Under the pieces are notes generated by a model. That model was given only the letters and a program-made list of their open reading frames with translations. It made no database searches and was not told the origin of the DNA. A program made the position numbers and the translations under genes. From CAWFSE01 sp963697565 (GTDB taxonomy: Bacteria > Actinomycetota > Actinomycetes > CAVWCF01): a stretch of DNA of 64,000 nucleotides. The stretch spans positions 124,001-188,000 of the forward strand of contig CAVOOM010000006.1 in the NCBI GenBank assembly GCA_963697565.1, in the 5' to 3' direction. Below are positions 20,148 to 30,771 of the stretch, one piece after another (position 1 is the stretch's first letter; every line of letters begins with the position of its first letter).

Positions 20148-21235
20148 TCAGCCCGGTCCGGGGGGCAGGTGCGGCGCCGGCGAGCCGCCCGGCTGCGGGG
20201 CGGCCGGGTCGACGGAGCGCACCGCGATCACCCGGTCCTCGCGGCCGAGGTCCTTGAGCTCGGGGTCGTCGTACCGCAGCGTCAGCGGGCCCCTCTGCAC
20301 CGCGACGATGAGGGCGGGCACCTGGGATGGGTGCTTGCCGATCTCGTCCTCGCGGACCGCGCGCTCCTCCAGGTCCAGGCCCATGCCGGTGACCAGCAGA
20401 TCCTGGGCGACGGCCCCCAGGGACGGCTTGTCCGCCGAGATGCCCAGCAGCCGGCCGGCCGCCTCCGATGACGTGATCACCGAGTTGGCTCCGCTCTGCC
20501 GCAGCAGGGGGAGGTTCTCCGCCTCGCGCACCGCCGCCACGATGGTCGCCGTCTTGGTCAGCCGGCGGGCCGACAGGGTGATGAGGACCGCCTTGGAGTC
20601 GTCGTTGGCCGCCACGACCACCGCCCGCGCCCGGGACACGTGGGCGCGCTGCAGCACCTCGTTGCGGGTCGCGTCGCCCAGCACCGCGGAGAACCCCAGC
20701 GCGTTGGCGTCCTCGATCGACACCGGCGAGTCGTCGATGACCACGATCTTGTCCTTGGCGACGCCCGACTCGGTCGAGGGCCTTGGCCGCCGCGCGGCCC
20801 TTCACCCCGAAGCCGGCGATCACGGTGTGGCCGATCATGCGCTGCCTCCAACGGCTTCTCGCGCCACTCGGCGCGCGTGCGGGTGGTGAGCACCTCGATC
20901 GTGGTGCCGATCAAGGCGACCAGGAAGATGATCCGCAGCGGGGTGATCACGAAGGTGTTCACCAATCGGCGCGCCGTCGCTGTACGGCGAGATGTCGCCG
21001 TACCCGGTCGTCGACAGCGTCACCGTGGAGTAGTAGAGCGCAGTCGAGCAGTGACAGGGTGCCGTCGGCGTTGTCGTTGTAGCCGTCGCGGTCCAGGTAG
21101 ACGATCGCCGTGACGACAACCAGGACCGCCATGGCGATGGCGAGCCGGACCGCGACCTGCCGCAGCGGGGAGGCTTCGCAGCGTCGGCAGCCGGACCGCC
21201 CCGGAGCGGCGGTCGGCCTCGTCGTCGGACGGCGG
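20148..21235 (-). CDS. Potassium channel with TrkA-N (RCK) domain (multiple frameshifts)
   Basis: An ion channel subunit of about 350 residues. In corrected frames the order is helix LAIAMAVLVVVTAIVYLDRD, pore helix and filter YYSTVTLSTTGYGDISPYSD (TTGYGD is the potassium selectivity signature), inner helix VITPLRIIFLVALIGTTIEV, then HTVIAGFGVKGRAAAKAL (Rossmann start of TrkA-N) and IVVIDDSPVSIEDANALGF. A C-terminal region extends to LPPGPG. At least four one-base shifts occur, near 21175, 20985, 20850 and 20770. The true start is unclear because of these; it lies close after the APC transporter stop at 21236. It is potentially co-regulated with the kdp potassium genes, but there is no direct evidence for that. 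Confidence 0.8.
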
Positions 21236-22651
21236 TCAGGACGCCACCCGCAGGCGGGAGTGGCGCTGGCTGTAGGCGAAGTAGACGACCAGCCCGAAGG
21301 CCAGCCACAGCCCGAAGACGAGCCAGGTGATGGCGGCCAGGGAGACCATCAGGTAGCCGCAGAACAGCACGCCCAGGATCGGCGTGATCGGGAAGAACGG
21401 CGTCATGAAGGAGCGCGGCAGGTCGGGGCGCTGCCTGCGCAGCACGATGACCCCGACGTTGACGATCGCGAACGCGAACAGCGTGCCGATGCTGGTGGCC
21501 TCCGCGAGCTGCCCGAGCGGGACGAAGCCGGCCAGGATGCTGATCACGACCGTGACGATGATCGTGTTGTTGATCGGCGTCTGGGTGCGCGGGTTGACCT
21601 TCTCGAACACCTTGGGCAGCAGGCCGTCGCGGGCCATCGCGAACAGGATGCGGGTCTGGCCGTACATCACGGTGAGCACCACGCTGAAGATCGAGACCAC
21701 CGCGCCGAGGCTGATGATCGCCGGCGCCCAGGACGAGCCGGTCACGTCGCGGGCGATGGTCGCGAGCACCGCGTCGCCGCCCTCGCCGGCGAACTCCTCC
21801 CAGGGCTGGGCGCCGATCGCGGCCAGCGCGACCAGGACGTAGCAGATCGTCACGATGATCAGGCTGAAGATGATCGCGCGAGGCAGGTCGCGGCGGGGGT
21901 TCTTGGCCTCCTCGCCACAGGTCGAGGCGGCGTCGAAGCCGATGTAGGAGAAGAACACCTGGCTGGCGGCCGCGCTGATGCCGGCGATCCCCAGCGGGGC
22001 GAACGGCGTGAGGTTCGACGGGTCGAAGGCGGTGAAGGCGATGACGCAGAAGAACGCCAGGATGCCGATCTTGATGAACACCATCACGGTGTTGACCGTG
22101 GCGCTCTCCGAGGCGCCCCGCAGCAGCAGCAGCCCGGACATCACGACGACCGCGATGGCCGGCACGTTGACGATCCCGCCGTCGCCGGGCGGCTGCGCGA
22201 TCGAGTCCGGCAGGGCGATGCTGAACGTCGCGAGGAACTCGTTGAGGTACTGCCCCCAGCCGACCGCCACCGCCGCGACCGAGACGCCGTACTCCAGCAT
22301 CAGGCACCAGCCGACGACCCACGCGATGACCTCGCCGAGGGTGGCGTAGGTGTAGGAGTACGACGAGCCGCTGACCGGGATCGTGCCGGCCAGCTCGGCG
22401 TACGACAGCGCGGAGAACGCGCAGGTGACCGCGGCCAGGCCGAAGGAGACGAGGACCGCCGGGCCGGCCTTGGGCACCGCCTCGCCGAGGATGACGAAGA
22501 TGCCGGTGCCGATGATCGACCCGACGCTGAACATGGTGAGGGCCAGCAGGCCCATGGTCCGGTTGAGGGTGCCGCCCTCGCCTTGGCCGGCCTCTCCGAC
22601 GATCTCGTCGACCGACTTGGTGCGGAAGAGCTGCGCGGTCGCGGAGGCCAT
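21236..22651 (-). CDS. APC family amino acid transporter
   Basis: A 471-residue cytoplasmic membrane permease with about 12 helices. The first-helix signature VGSIIGTGIFVILGEAV is the substrate-binding GxG of APC transporters. FFSYIGFDAASTCGEEAKNP and RRDLPRAIIFSL match the cationic amino acid transporter (CAT) branch, as does the later YGQTRILFAMARDGLLP. The starting residues MASATAQLFRTKSVDEI also fit CAT-type proteins. Translation starts at ATG 22651 with TAGCCT 7 bases upstream, so it is probably leaderless. The frame is intact. Substrate specificity is not certain. Confidence 0.88.
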   Translation of the reverse strand: MASATAQLFRTKSVDEIVGEAGQGEGGTLNRTMGLLALTMFSVGSIIGTGIFVILGEAVPKAGPAVLVSFGLAAVTCAFSALSYAELAGTIPVSGSSYSYTYATLGEVIAWVVGWCLMLEYGVSVAAVAVGWGQYLNEFLATFSIALPDSIAQPPGDGGIVNVPAIAVVVMSGLLLLRGASESATVNTVMVFIKIGILAFFCVIAFTAFDPSNLTPFAPLGIAGISAAASQVFFSYIGFDAASTCGEEAKNPRRDLPRAIIFSLIIVTICYVLVALAAIGAQPWEEFAGEGGDAVLATIARDVTGSSWAPAIISLGAVVSIFSVVLTVMYGQTRILFAMARDGLLPKVFEKVNPRTQTPINNTIIVTVVISILAGFVPLGQLAEATSIGTLFAFAIVNVGVIVLRRQRPDLPRSFMTPFFPITPILGVLFCGYLMVSLAAITWLVFGLWLAFGLVVYFAYSQRHSRLRVAS

Positions 22652-22658
22652 GCGCCGG

Positions 22659-22664
22659 AGGCTA
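22659..22664 (-). promoter_or_regulatory. -10 element for leaderless APC transporter gene
   Basis: TAGCCT on the minus strand, 7 bases before ATG 22651. Confidence 0.5.
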
Positions 22665-22719
22665 CCGACGCAGCAGGCCGGGGGCCTTGGTTTTGGGCAC
22701 GCCGGGGCCAAGACGTCAC

Positions 22720-22725
22720 TACTGT
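22720..22725 (+). promoter_or_regulatory. -10 element for leaderless Usp gene
   Basis: TACTGT followed by 7 bases and ATG 22733. It shares the short intergenic region with the divergent APC transporter promoter. Confidence 0.5.
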
Positions 22726-22732
22726 GCGGGCC

Positions 22733-23641
22733 ATGAAGATCGTGGTCGGGGTTATGGCCGACGACCGCGGCGACGATGCCCTGGCGTTCGCCGAGGTGCT
22801 GGCCCGGTCGGCCCATGCGGAGCTGCTGCTCGCGCACGTCCATCCGCCCGCCTGGCGCGCGTACAACCAGGGCAAGGTCGACGCGGAGTGGGCGGCGTTC
22901 CTCACCCAGCAGGCCCGCGATGCGGTCGACCGCGCCGCGTCCTTGTTTCCCGCGGGGCTGCGGGGCGTCGAGGAGACCGTCCACACGCACGCCAGCAGCG
23001 GCCGGGGCCTGGCCGAGGTCGCCGAGCAGGTCGGCGCCAACCTGATCCTGATCGGCTCGTCGCCAGGAGGGGTCGCCGGCGCCATCCGGGGCGGCTCGAC
23101 GGCGGACCAGCTGCTGCACGGGTCTCCGGTGCCGGTCGCGATCGCCCCCGAGGGCTACCGCACCCGCGCCCCGGACCACCTCGGCCGGATCACCATCGCC
23201 TACCGCAAGGACCACCAGACCGCGCTGGCGATGGCCGGCGCGTACGGCCTGGCGCGCCGCTGCGGCGTCGAGGTGCGGCTGCTGACCCTGATCGAGCGGC
23301 CCTCCCGGCTCTTCCCCGGCGCCGCGAGGTCGCTGGACGCGATGCGGCTCGACGCCAAGCTCTGGCTGGACGAGGCCCGGGCGGCCGCCCCCGATGACGT
23401 CGTCGTCACCGTCGAGATCAGCGAGGGCGACTCGATGGTCGAGGCGATCGGCGCGACGCGCTTCACCGACGACGACCTCGTCGTCGTGGGGTCCAGCTCC
23501 AAGGGCGCGGTGCGGCGCGTCTTCCTCGGCGACACCGCCCACCGCATCGTGCGCCACTCCCCGGCCCCGGTGATGGTCGTGCCGCACGACGTGTCCGTCG
23601 ACCTCGACAGCACCCAGTCGATCCCGAAGATCACCGGCTGA
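22733..23641 (+). CDS. Universal stress protein with two Usp domains
   Basis: A 302-residue cytoplasmic protein. The first Usp domain begins MKIVVGVMADDRGDDAL and contains the nucleotide-type loop LILIGSSPGGVAGAIRGGST followed by LLHGSPVPVAIAP. The second domain begins RITIAYRKDHQTALAMA and carries LVVVGSSSKGAVRRVFLG, then HRIVRHSPAPVMVVP. The G-x2-G-x9-G(S/T)-like loop in both halves suggests ATP binding. Its role is stress or dormancy survival in related actinobacteria; that is family knowledge. It is probably leaderless. It is followed after two bases by the MobA-like gene, giving a two-gene operon. Confidence 0.88.
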   Translation: MKIVVGVMADDRGDDALAFAEVLARSAHAELLLAHVHPPAWRAYNQGKVDAEWAAFLTQQARDAVDRAASLFPAGLRGVEETVHTHASSGRGLAEVAEQVGANLILIGSSPGGVAGAIRGGSTADQLLHGSPVPVAIAPEGYRTRAPDHLGRITIAYRKDHQTALAMAGAYGLARRCGVEVRLLTLIERPSRLFPGAARSLDAMRLDAKLWLDEARAAAPDDVVVTVEISEGDSMVEAIGATRFTDDDLVVVGSSSKGAVRRVFLGDTAHRIVRHSPAPVMVVPHDVSVDLDSTQSIPKITG

Positions 23642-23643
23642 CG

Positions 23644-24195
23644 ATGCCGCCCGGCGCCGTGCCGCGCGACCGCGCGGCCGTCGCCGTGGTGCTCGCCGGC
23701 GGGCGCTCGCTGCGCTACGGCGCCGACAAGGTGGCGGTGCTGCTGGACCCCTGCCTCGCCGCGCTCCCCGCCGGGTGGCCGGTGGTGTGCGTCGGCCCCT
23801 CCCGTCCGACCGCGCGCCCGGTGGCCTGGGCGCGTGAGTCGCCTCCGTACGGAGGGCCGCTGGCCGGTCTGGCGGCCGGGGTCGCGGTCGAGCCGGGCGC
23901 CGCGGCGTACGTCGTCGTCGGCGCGGATATGCCCAGCGCCGGGCTGGCCGCCGAGGCGCTGCTCACCGCCGCAGGGGACGGCGCCGCCGTGCTGGTCGAC
24001 GACACGGGGGTGCGGCAGCCGCTGGCGTCGGCCTGGTCCGGACCGCTCCTGCGGGACCGGCTGGCTGCGCTGGCCGCCGAGGGACCCATCGCCGGCCGGC
24101 CGCTGCGCGCGCTGCTCGAGGCCCTGCCGCCGGACGCGGTCGTCGAGGTCGCCGACTCGTGGGGCGCCGCGCGGGACGTCGACACCCCCGGCTGA
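23644..24195 (+). CDS. MobA-like nucleotidyltransferase
   Basis: A 183-residue protein with the NTP-transferase fold of MobA, the enzyme that attaches GMP to molybdopterin. VAVVLAGGRSLRYGADKVAV is the N-terminal GTP-binding loop with its conserved Lys. PPYGGPLAGLAAG and YVVVGADMPSAG are the second and third fold landmarks, the latter containing the metal-binding Asp. The protein is short, and the stretch after the Lys is compact compared with typical MobA of about 190-200 residues. No other molybdenum cofactor genes are seen in this window, so the exact nucleotide substrate is uncertain. It lies two bases after the Usp gene and ends in a shared terminator hairpin. Confidence 0.75.
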   Translation: MPPGAVPRDRAAVAVVLAGGRSLRYGADKVAVLLDPCLAALPAGWPVVCVGPSRPTARPVAWARESPPYGGPLAGLAAGVAVEPGAAAYVVVGADMPSAGLAAEALLTAAGDGAAVLVDDTGVRQPLASAWSGPLLRDRLAALAAEGPIAGRPLRALLEALPPDAVVEVADSWGAARDVDTPG

Positions 24196-24248
24196 CCCGG
24201 TTTGGGTGGCACGAGCGGTATCTCCCCCTCCTGCCACCGCAAACCGGG
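24196..24248. terminator. Bidirectional hairpin terminator between convergent genes
   Basis: The arm CCCGGTTTGGGTGGCA (24196-24211) pairs with TGCCACCGCAAACCGGG (24232-24248), about 16 pairs with one bulge, around a 20-base loop. It lies exactly between the convergent MobA-like and enoyl-CoA hydratase genes and could serve both. Confidence 0.7.
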
Positions 24249-24251
24249 CGG

Positions 24252-25072
24252 TCAGGCGAGGTCGGCGGGCGGCGGGGCCCAGGCGGGCGGGCGGCGCTGC
24301 ACGAACGCGGTCATCCCCTCGAGCGCCTCCTCCGAGCGGAACAGGTCGGCGGACAGCCGCGCGGTGTAGGCGAACCCCTCGGCACGGTCGAGGGTCGGCA
24401 CCCGGCGGAGCAGCTCCTTGGTCGCGGCCAGCGCGAGTGGTCCGCCCTGCAGCAGCTGGCCGACCCAGTCGGCCACCTGGGCGTCCAGCGCGTCGTGGTC
24501 GTGGGCCACCGTCGTGAGCAGCCCGGCCTGGTGCGCCCGCTGGGCGGACACCCGCTCGCCGGTGAGCAGCAGCGCGGCCGCCTCGCGCGGCGGCATCCGG
24601 CGCAGGCACACCACCGAGATGACCGCGGGGGCGACCCCTACGCGCACCTCGGAGAACGCGAACTTGGCCGAGTCGACGGCCACCGCCAGGTCGCAGGCCG
24701 CGACCAGTCCGTTGCCGCCGCCGGCCACGTGCCCCTGGACCCGGGCGATGGTCGGCTTGGGGTGGTCGAGCAGCCGCTCCAGCACGCCCACGAGCGCGAG
24801 CGGGCCGGAGTCGGAGAACGACCCCGCGTCGGCCGACGAGGCGCCACGCAGATCGGCCCCCGCGCAGAACGCCGAGCCCGATCCGGTGAGTACGACCACG
24901 CGCACCGCGTCGTCGGCGGCCGCCTCGTCCAGCCCGATCCGCAGCTCCGACAACGACTCCGGGCCCAGGACGTTGCGGGCCTCCGGGCGGTCCAGCGTCA
25001 GGGTCGCAACCCCGTCGGCCACCTCGTACCGGACGGCCGGGCCGCCGCCGTGCGCGGGCTTCGCGTCAGTGG

Positions 25073-25076
<4 letters not shown>
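24252..25076 (-). CDS. Enoyl-CoA hydratase/isomerase family protein
   Basis: A 274-residue crotonase-fold enzyme, the last gene of the acyl-CoA operon. An early TLTLDRPEARNVLGPESL leads to the oxyanion-hole segment GSGSAFCAGADLRG near residue 70 and the second one, VQGHVAGGGNGLVAACDLAV near 115. VAPAVISVVCLRRM then precedes the C-terminal helices. The general acid/base Glu positions of crotonase are not clearly conserved (VAPAVISV has no Glu). It may therefore favour isomerase or methylglutaconyl-hydratase chemistry, though this is not resolvable. ATG 25076 overlaps the dehydrogenase stop as ATGA. The frame is intact. Confidence 0.87.
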
Positions 25077-26221
<1,145 letters not shown>

Positions 26222-26247
26222 GGCGGGCGGGCCTTTCGCGGTGGGGG

Positions 26248-26854
26248 TCAGGGCGCGGGGACAGGGGGCAGGCCGATGGCCTGGGCCCAGAGGCGGGTGA
26301 GGGTGGCCAGGGCAGCGTCGGGGGGCTCCGCGGCGCCGGAGCGGGCGGCCAGGGCCTCGACCATCCCGCAGAGCAGGGGGGCCGCGGCGTCGGGGTCGAG
26401 CGGCGGCGTCGGCGCGGCCGTCGCGCTGCAGCCGGCGGATGCCGTCGGCGGCGCGGCGGGTGAGCCCGGCGCGAAGCCGTGCGAGCAGGTCTGCGTAGTA
26501 CGGGTCGGCGCCGGCGACCTCGCCGACGACCTCGAGCATCCGGTGGTGGCGGGCGTAGGCCGACAGGTAGCGCCGGTTGGCGGCGTCGATGCGCGCGTAC
26601 GGCTCGACGACGTCATCGGGCACGCGCACCGCCGCGACCACCTCGGCGGCGATGGCGTCGACGAGCTCGCGCAGCACGTCTTCCTTCGACGCGAAGTACG
26701 TGTAGACCGTGCCATGCGAGACGCCGGCGGCGTCGGCGATGTCGTTCATCCGGGTCGCGTTGAAGCCGCGCTGCTCGAATACCTCGCGGGCGGCGGCGAG
26801 CACGCCCTCACGGGTGCGCTGCCCGCGGGCCGTGACCGGCGGGGCGGGGCTCAC
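26248..26854 (-). CDS. TetR family repressor of the acyl-CoA operon (frameshifted)
   Basis: About 202 residues. The helix-turn-helix domain is clear: RTREGVLAAAREVFEQRGF, NATRMNDIADAAGVSHGTVY and TYFASKEDVLRELVDAI. The ligand domain follows, with a one-base frame change near 26400 restoring DPDAAAPLLCGMVEALAARS and ending WAQAIGLPPVPAP. GTG 26854 overlaps the stop of the AtuA-like gene as GTGA, so the repressor is made from the operon it probably controls. The likely operator is the palindrome at 32352-32373 over the operon promoter. TetR regulators of such operons usually respond to acyl-CoA; that is inference here. Confidence 0.82.
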
Positions 26855-28659
26855 GGGGCGGGCTCCGTGCCCGGCGCCGCCTCCGGCAGCAGAGCCGCCG
26901 GCAGGTCGACGAGGCGCGCCCGCAGCTGCTCGCCGAGGCCCTTGGCCTGCGGGTCGAGCAGCGCGTTGGCCGCGACCCCTCGGCCGAGCAGGCCATGGAC
27001 GACGAAGTTCACGGCGCGCAGGTTGGGCAGGCAGAAGCGGTCGACCCGATGCCCGGCGGCCTCGGGTACGAGCGCGGCGAAGCGCGCGGCGTCGAGGTGC
27101 TCGGCCAGCCAGGCGTACGCCTCGTCGCTGCGACCCCACACGCCGACGTTGGCGTTGCCGCCCTTGTCGCCGGACCGGGCACCGAAGGCCCGGCCGAGCG
27201 GGACGCGCACCACGTCTCCGGTGGACCCGGCCGGCGCGGCCACCGGCGGCGGCATCGCCGGCTCCTCGGGCGCCCACGGCTGCGCCAGCGGCGACCCGCC
27301 GGGCACCCGGGCGACCTCCGCGCCGTCCACGGTGACGACCTGCTCAATGAGCGCGGCCGGCACCGTGGTCGGCCAGTAGACGCCGTACGGCGTGGCGTCG
27401 CCCGGCATCGCGGTCGGGAAGTAGCCGGGGTACGACGCCAGGCCCATCTCGACGAGTGCGTTGGAGAAGGCGCGGCCGGCCTTCTTCGGGTCCTTGGCCG
27501 TGACGGTGATCCGCAGGTGCGCCTGGGCGTCGGCGGTCGAGCGCGGGTCCTCGCGGTCGTGGCGCACCAGCTGCACGTCGACGGTCTCGAACGCCGAGCG
27601 GTCGACGTGGGCCCACAGTGTGCGCTCGGCCAGGTCGGCCTTGGCCTCGATGTCGAGGCCGGTGAGCACGAGGGTCATCTGGTTGCGGAAGCCGCCGAGG
27701 GCGTTGAGCGCGACCTTGAGCCGGTCGGGCGGCGCCTCGCCCCGGGCGCCGGAGATGCGCACGCGGTCGGGCCCGTCGTCGGCGAGCGCCAGGGTGTCGA
27801 ACCGCGCGGTGACATCCGGGTTGGCGTACGCCGGGCCGGCGATCTCGTAGAGCAGCTGCGCGGTCACCGTGCCGACGGAGACCAGCCCCCCCGTGCCCTC
27901 GTGCTTGGTGATGACCGAGGAGCCGTCGGCGGCGACCTCGGCGATCGGGAAGCCGGGGTGCTCAAGGCCGGGCACCTCGGCGAAGAACGCGTAGTTGCCG
28001 CCGGTGGCCTGGGCGCCGCACTCGATCACATGGCCCGCGACGACGGCGCCGGCGAGCGCGTCGAGATCGGCGCTTCCCCATCCGTGCCACCAGGCCGCCG
28101 GGCCGACGACGAGAGCGGCGTCGGTGACGCGCCCGGTGATGACGACGTCCGCGCCGGCCGCGAGGGCGGCGGCGATGCCGAAGCCGCCGAGGTAGGCGTT
28201 GGCGGTGAGCGCCGGCATCCCGAAGTCGGCGAACCGCTCGCCGGTGTCGAGGTTGACCAGCGCCTCGCCGGCGGCGGCCAGCTCGTCGATCCGCGGCATC
28301 AGGTCGTCGCCGGTCACGACCGCGATCCGCGGCGACAGCCCGGCCTGCTCGGCGGCCGCCCGTACGGCGTCGGCGCAGCCCTGCGGGTCGAGGCCGCCGG
28401 CGTTGGAGACCACCTTGATGCCGCGCTCCAGGCAGGCGCCGAGCACCTGCTCCATCTGCGTGGTGAAGGTGCGGGCGTACCCCGCGCCCGCGCCGTGCTT
28501 CATCCGCTGGCGGGCGAGGATCAGCATGGTGAGCTCGGCCAGCCAGTCGCCGGTGAGCACGTCGATCGGCCCGCCGTCGACCATCTCGCGAGCGGCGTCG
28601 AGCCGGTCGCCGAAGAAGCCGCTGCAGTTGGCGATCCGCACCGCCCGCCGCGTGCTCAC
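26851..28659 (-). CDS. AtuA-like DUF1446 acyl-CoA catabolism protein
   Basis: A 602-residue soluble protein. The N-terminal DUF1446 domain carries VRIANCSGFFGDRLDAAREM, DVLTGDWLAELTMLIL and VVSNAGGLDPQGCADAV, all conserved in AtuA of the acyclic terpene utilisation pathway. LAAGADVVITGRVTDAALVV and TGGLVSVGTVTAQLLYEI follow. The last 100 residues form the AtuA C-terminal domain, with RSGDKGGNANVGVWGRSDEA. AtuA has no firmly established reaction but is needed for growth on citronellol/geraniol in Pseudomonas. GTG 28659 overlaps the carboxylase stop (GTGA). The two-domain length is normal for actinobacterial and some proteobacterial forms. The frame is intact. Confidence 0.88.
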   Translation of the reverse strand: MSTRRAVRIANCSGFFGDRLDAAREMVDGGPIDVLTGDWLAELTMLILARQRMKHGAGAGYARTFTTQMEQVLGACLERGIKVVSNAGGLDPQGCADAVRAAAEQAGLSPRIAVVTGDDLMPRIDELAAAGEALVNLDTGERFADFGMPALTANAYLGGFGIAAALAAGADVVITGRVTDAALVVGPAAWWHGWGSADLDALAGAVVAGHVIECGAQATGGNYAFFAEVPGLEHPGFPIAEVAADGSSVITKHEGTGGLVSVGTVTAQLLYEIAGPAYANPDVTARFDTLALADDGPDRVRISGARGEAPPDRLKVALNALGGFRNQMTLVLTGLDIEAKADLAERTLWAHVDRSAFETVDVQLVRHDREDPRSTADAQAHLRITVTAKDPKKAGRAFSNALVEMGLASYPGYFPTAMPGDATPYGVYWPTTVPAALIEQVVTVDGAEVARVPGGSPLAQPWAPEEPAMPPPVAAPAGSTGDVVRVPLGRAFGARSGDKGGNANVGVWGRSDEAYAWLAEHLDAARFAALVPEAAGHRVDRFCLPNLRAVNFVVHGLLGRGVAANALLDPQAKGLGEQLRARLVDLPAALLPEAAPGTEPAP

Positions 28660-30659
28660 TCGAGCACCGCCACGACGTGGTGGGCGTCGACCGACTGGCC
28701 GACCTCGACGTGCAGCTCGGCCACGACGCCGTCGACGTCGGCGTTGATCCGGTGCTCCATCTTCATCGCCTCGAGGACCACCAGGGTCTGGCCGGCCTCG
28801 ACGGCCTCGCCGACCGCGACCAGCACGACGGTCACCGTGCCGGGCACCGGCGTCGACGGCCCGTGCGCGCCGGCATCGGCGGAGGCGTCGGGGAAGCGCG
28901 ACCGCTCGCGCCAGGTCGTGGCCCACCAGCCGTCGGCGACCTCCCAGCGCGGGGTGTCGGGATCGCCGTGCGCCGAGCACTCCAGCCGGCGGCGCACCCC
29001 CTCGACCTCCAGGTCGAGCGACACGCCGCTGCCGTCGGGCCGCACCTGCGCGCCGAGCAGCCGGCCTCCCACGGGCCGGCCCGCCACCGCGCCGGTGAAC
29101 GAGCCGTCGGCGCCCAGCGCGTACGCGACCTCGACGTCTCCCGCCCGGCCGGCGAAGGCGGCCTGCTGCGGCAGGGCCGGCACGTTGCGCCAGCCGCTCG
29201 GGGCGAACGCCTGCACCGCGGCGGAGGCGCGCCGCAGGGCCGACCCCGCCAGGGTGGCCGCCAGCACGTGCGCGCGGGTGGCCTCGTCGTCCGGGCCGGC
29301 CTGCAGCAGGCCCGGATGCACCTCAAGGAAGTCGGTGCCGGTCTCCCCCGCCCCGAACGCGGCGCTGTCCAGGATCGCCACCAGGGCGTCGCGGTTGGTC
29401 ACCAGCCCGCGGGCGTCCATGGTGCGCAGGCCGCGGGCCAGCACCGCGGCGGCCTCGGCGCGGGTCGCCGCGTGCACGATCGCCTTGGCCAGCATCGGGT
29501 CGTAGTACGGCGAGACCGCGCAGCCCGCGGCGTACCCGGTGTCGAAGCGCACCGCCGGCTCGAGCATCGCGAACGCGTCCAGCCGGCCGATGCTCGGCAG
29601 GTAGCCGTTGGCCGGGTCCTCGGCGTAGACGCGCGCCTCGATCGCGTAGCCGTGGTGGGTGATCTCGTGCTGCCCCAACGGCAGCCGGCCGCCGCGCGCG
29701 ACCTCGAGCTGCCAGCGCACCAGGTCGAGGCCCGTCACGGCCTCCGTCACCGGGTGCTCGACCTGCAGCCGGGTGTTCATCTCCAGGAAGAAGAACTCCT
29801 GGCCGCCGCCCTCGCCGGCGACGAGGAACTCCACGGTGCCGGCGCCGACGTAGCCCAGGTCGCGGGCCAGCGAGGTGGCCGCGGTGTACATCTGCTCGGC
29901 CACCCGGTGCTCGAGCCCGGGCGACGGCGACTCCTCGACGATCTTCTGGTGCCGCCGCTGGATCGAGCACTCGCGCTCGAAGAGGTGGACGACCTGGCCG
30001 TGGGTGTCGCCGAAGACCTGCACCTCGACGTGCCGCGCGCCGACCAGGTTGCGCTCAAGGAAGACCCGCGGGTCGCCGAAGGCCGACTCGGCCTCGCGGC
30101 GCGCGCCGCGGACGGCCTCGGCCAGCTCGGCCGGGGTGTCGACCCGGCGCATGCCCTTGCCGCCGCCGCCCGCGCTGGCCTTGACCAGCAGCGGGTAGCC
30201 GACCTGCTCGGCCGCGGCCGACCACTCGGCCTCGTCGTCGGAGTCGACCGCCGCGCCCGGCACCAGCGGCACCCCCGCGGCGGCCGCGCGCTCCTTGGCC
30301 TCGACCTTGAGGGCCATCGCCCGCATGGACTCGGGCGTGGGGCCGATCCAGACCAGGCCCGCCGCGTGGACGGCCTCGGCGAAGGCGGGGTTCTCCGACA
30401 GGAAGCCGTAGCCGGGGTGGATCGCGTCGGCGCCGGCCACGATCGCCGCCGCCAGGATCTTGCTGGGGTCCAGGTACGACTCCGCCGAGGTGCTGCCGCC
30501 CAGCGCCACCGCGACGTCGGCGTCGGCGGTGAACGGCAGGTCGCGGTCGGGGTCGGAGTAGACCGCGACGGTGCGCAGTCCCATCGCCCGCGCCGTGCGG
30601 AACACCCGCGAGGCGATCTCGCCGCGGTTGGCGACCAGCACGCAGGTGATCGTCGGCAT
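28656..30659 (-). CDS. Acyl-CoA carboxylase alpha subunit (biotin carboxylase + BCCP)
   Basis: A 667-residue biotin-dependent carboxylase subunit. The biotin carboxylase domain starts CVLVANRGEIASRVFRTARA, with the ATP-grasp glycine loop KASAGGGGKGMR, ECSIQRRHQKIVEESPSP and FLEMNTRLQVEHPVTE (catalytic Arg and Glu region). The BCCP domain at the C-terminus has the biotin attachment motif VLEAMKMEHRI. The BT linker domain between them is present but diverged. Together with the next gene upstream it would carboxylate 3-methylcrotonyl-CoA, geranyl-CoA or a related acyl-CoA; the AtuA-like neighbour favours the branched or isoprenoid type. ATG 30659 is the start. The frame is intact. Confidence 0.92.
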   Translation of the reverse strand: MPTITCVLVANRGEIASRVFRTARAMGLRTVAVYSDPDRDLPFTADADVAVALGGSTSAESYLDPSKILAAAIVAGADAIHPGYGFLSENPAFAEAVHAAGLVWIGPTPESMRAMALKVEAKERAAAAGVPLVPGAAVDSDDEAEWSAAAEQVGYPLLVKASAGGGGKGMRRVDTPAELAEAVRGARREAESAFGDPRVFLERNLVGARHVEVQVFGDTHGQVVHLFERECSIQRRHQKIVEESPSPGLEHRVAEQMYTAATSLARDLGYVGAGTVEFLVAGEGGGQEFFFLEMNTRLQVEHPVTEAVTGLDLVRWQLEVARGGRLPLGQHEITHHGYAIEARVYAEDPANGYLPSIGRLDAFAMLEPAVRFDTGYAAGCAVSPYYDPMLAKAIVHAATRAEAAAVLARGLRTMDARGLVTNRDALVAILDSAAFGAGETGTDFLEVHPGLLQAGPDDEATRAHVLAATLAGSALRRASAAVQAFAPSGWRNVPALPQQAAFAGRAGDVEVAYALGADGSFTGAVAGRPVGGRLLGAQVRPDGSGVSLDLEVEGVRRRLECSAHGDPDTPRWEVADGWWATTWRERSRFPDASADAGAHGPSTPVPGTVTVVLVAVGEAVEAGQTLVVLEAMKMEHRINADVDGVVAELHVEVGQSVDAHHVVAVLE

Positions 30660-30683
30660 CGCAGGCTCCGTTGCAGGGATTGA

Positions 30684-30771
30684 GGACACGCCGCTCACAT
30701 CCGGAAGACGCTGGCCCTCGCTAGCGCCTGGGTTCTTGATCTCGGACACGCCGCTCACATCCGGAAGACGC
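30684..30771. repeat. 28-base direct repeat duplicating the end of the carboxyltransferase gene
   Basis: A perfect 28-base repeat at 30684-30711 and 30744-30771, 60 bases apart. The second copy contains the last codons and the TGA stop of the carboxyltransferase gene, with the first bases after it. The first lies in the spacer before the biotin carboxylase start. The unit looks like a 60-base tandem duplication whose remainder has diverged. Confidence 0.8.

Noticed and set aside
17599..20889. A 1096-codon plus-strand open frame
   Set aside because: Its first third is antisense to rsgA and its last part is antisense to the potassium channel; only 18697 to about 20080 encodes the gamma-glutamyltransferase.
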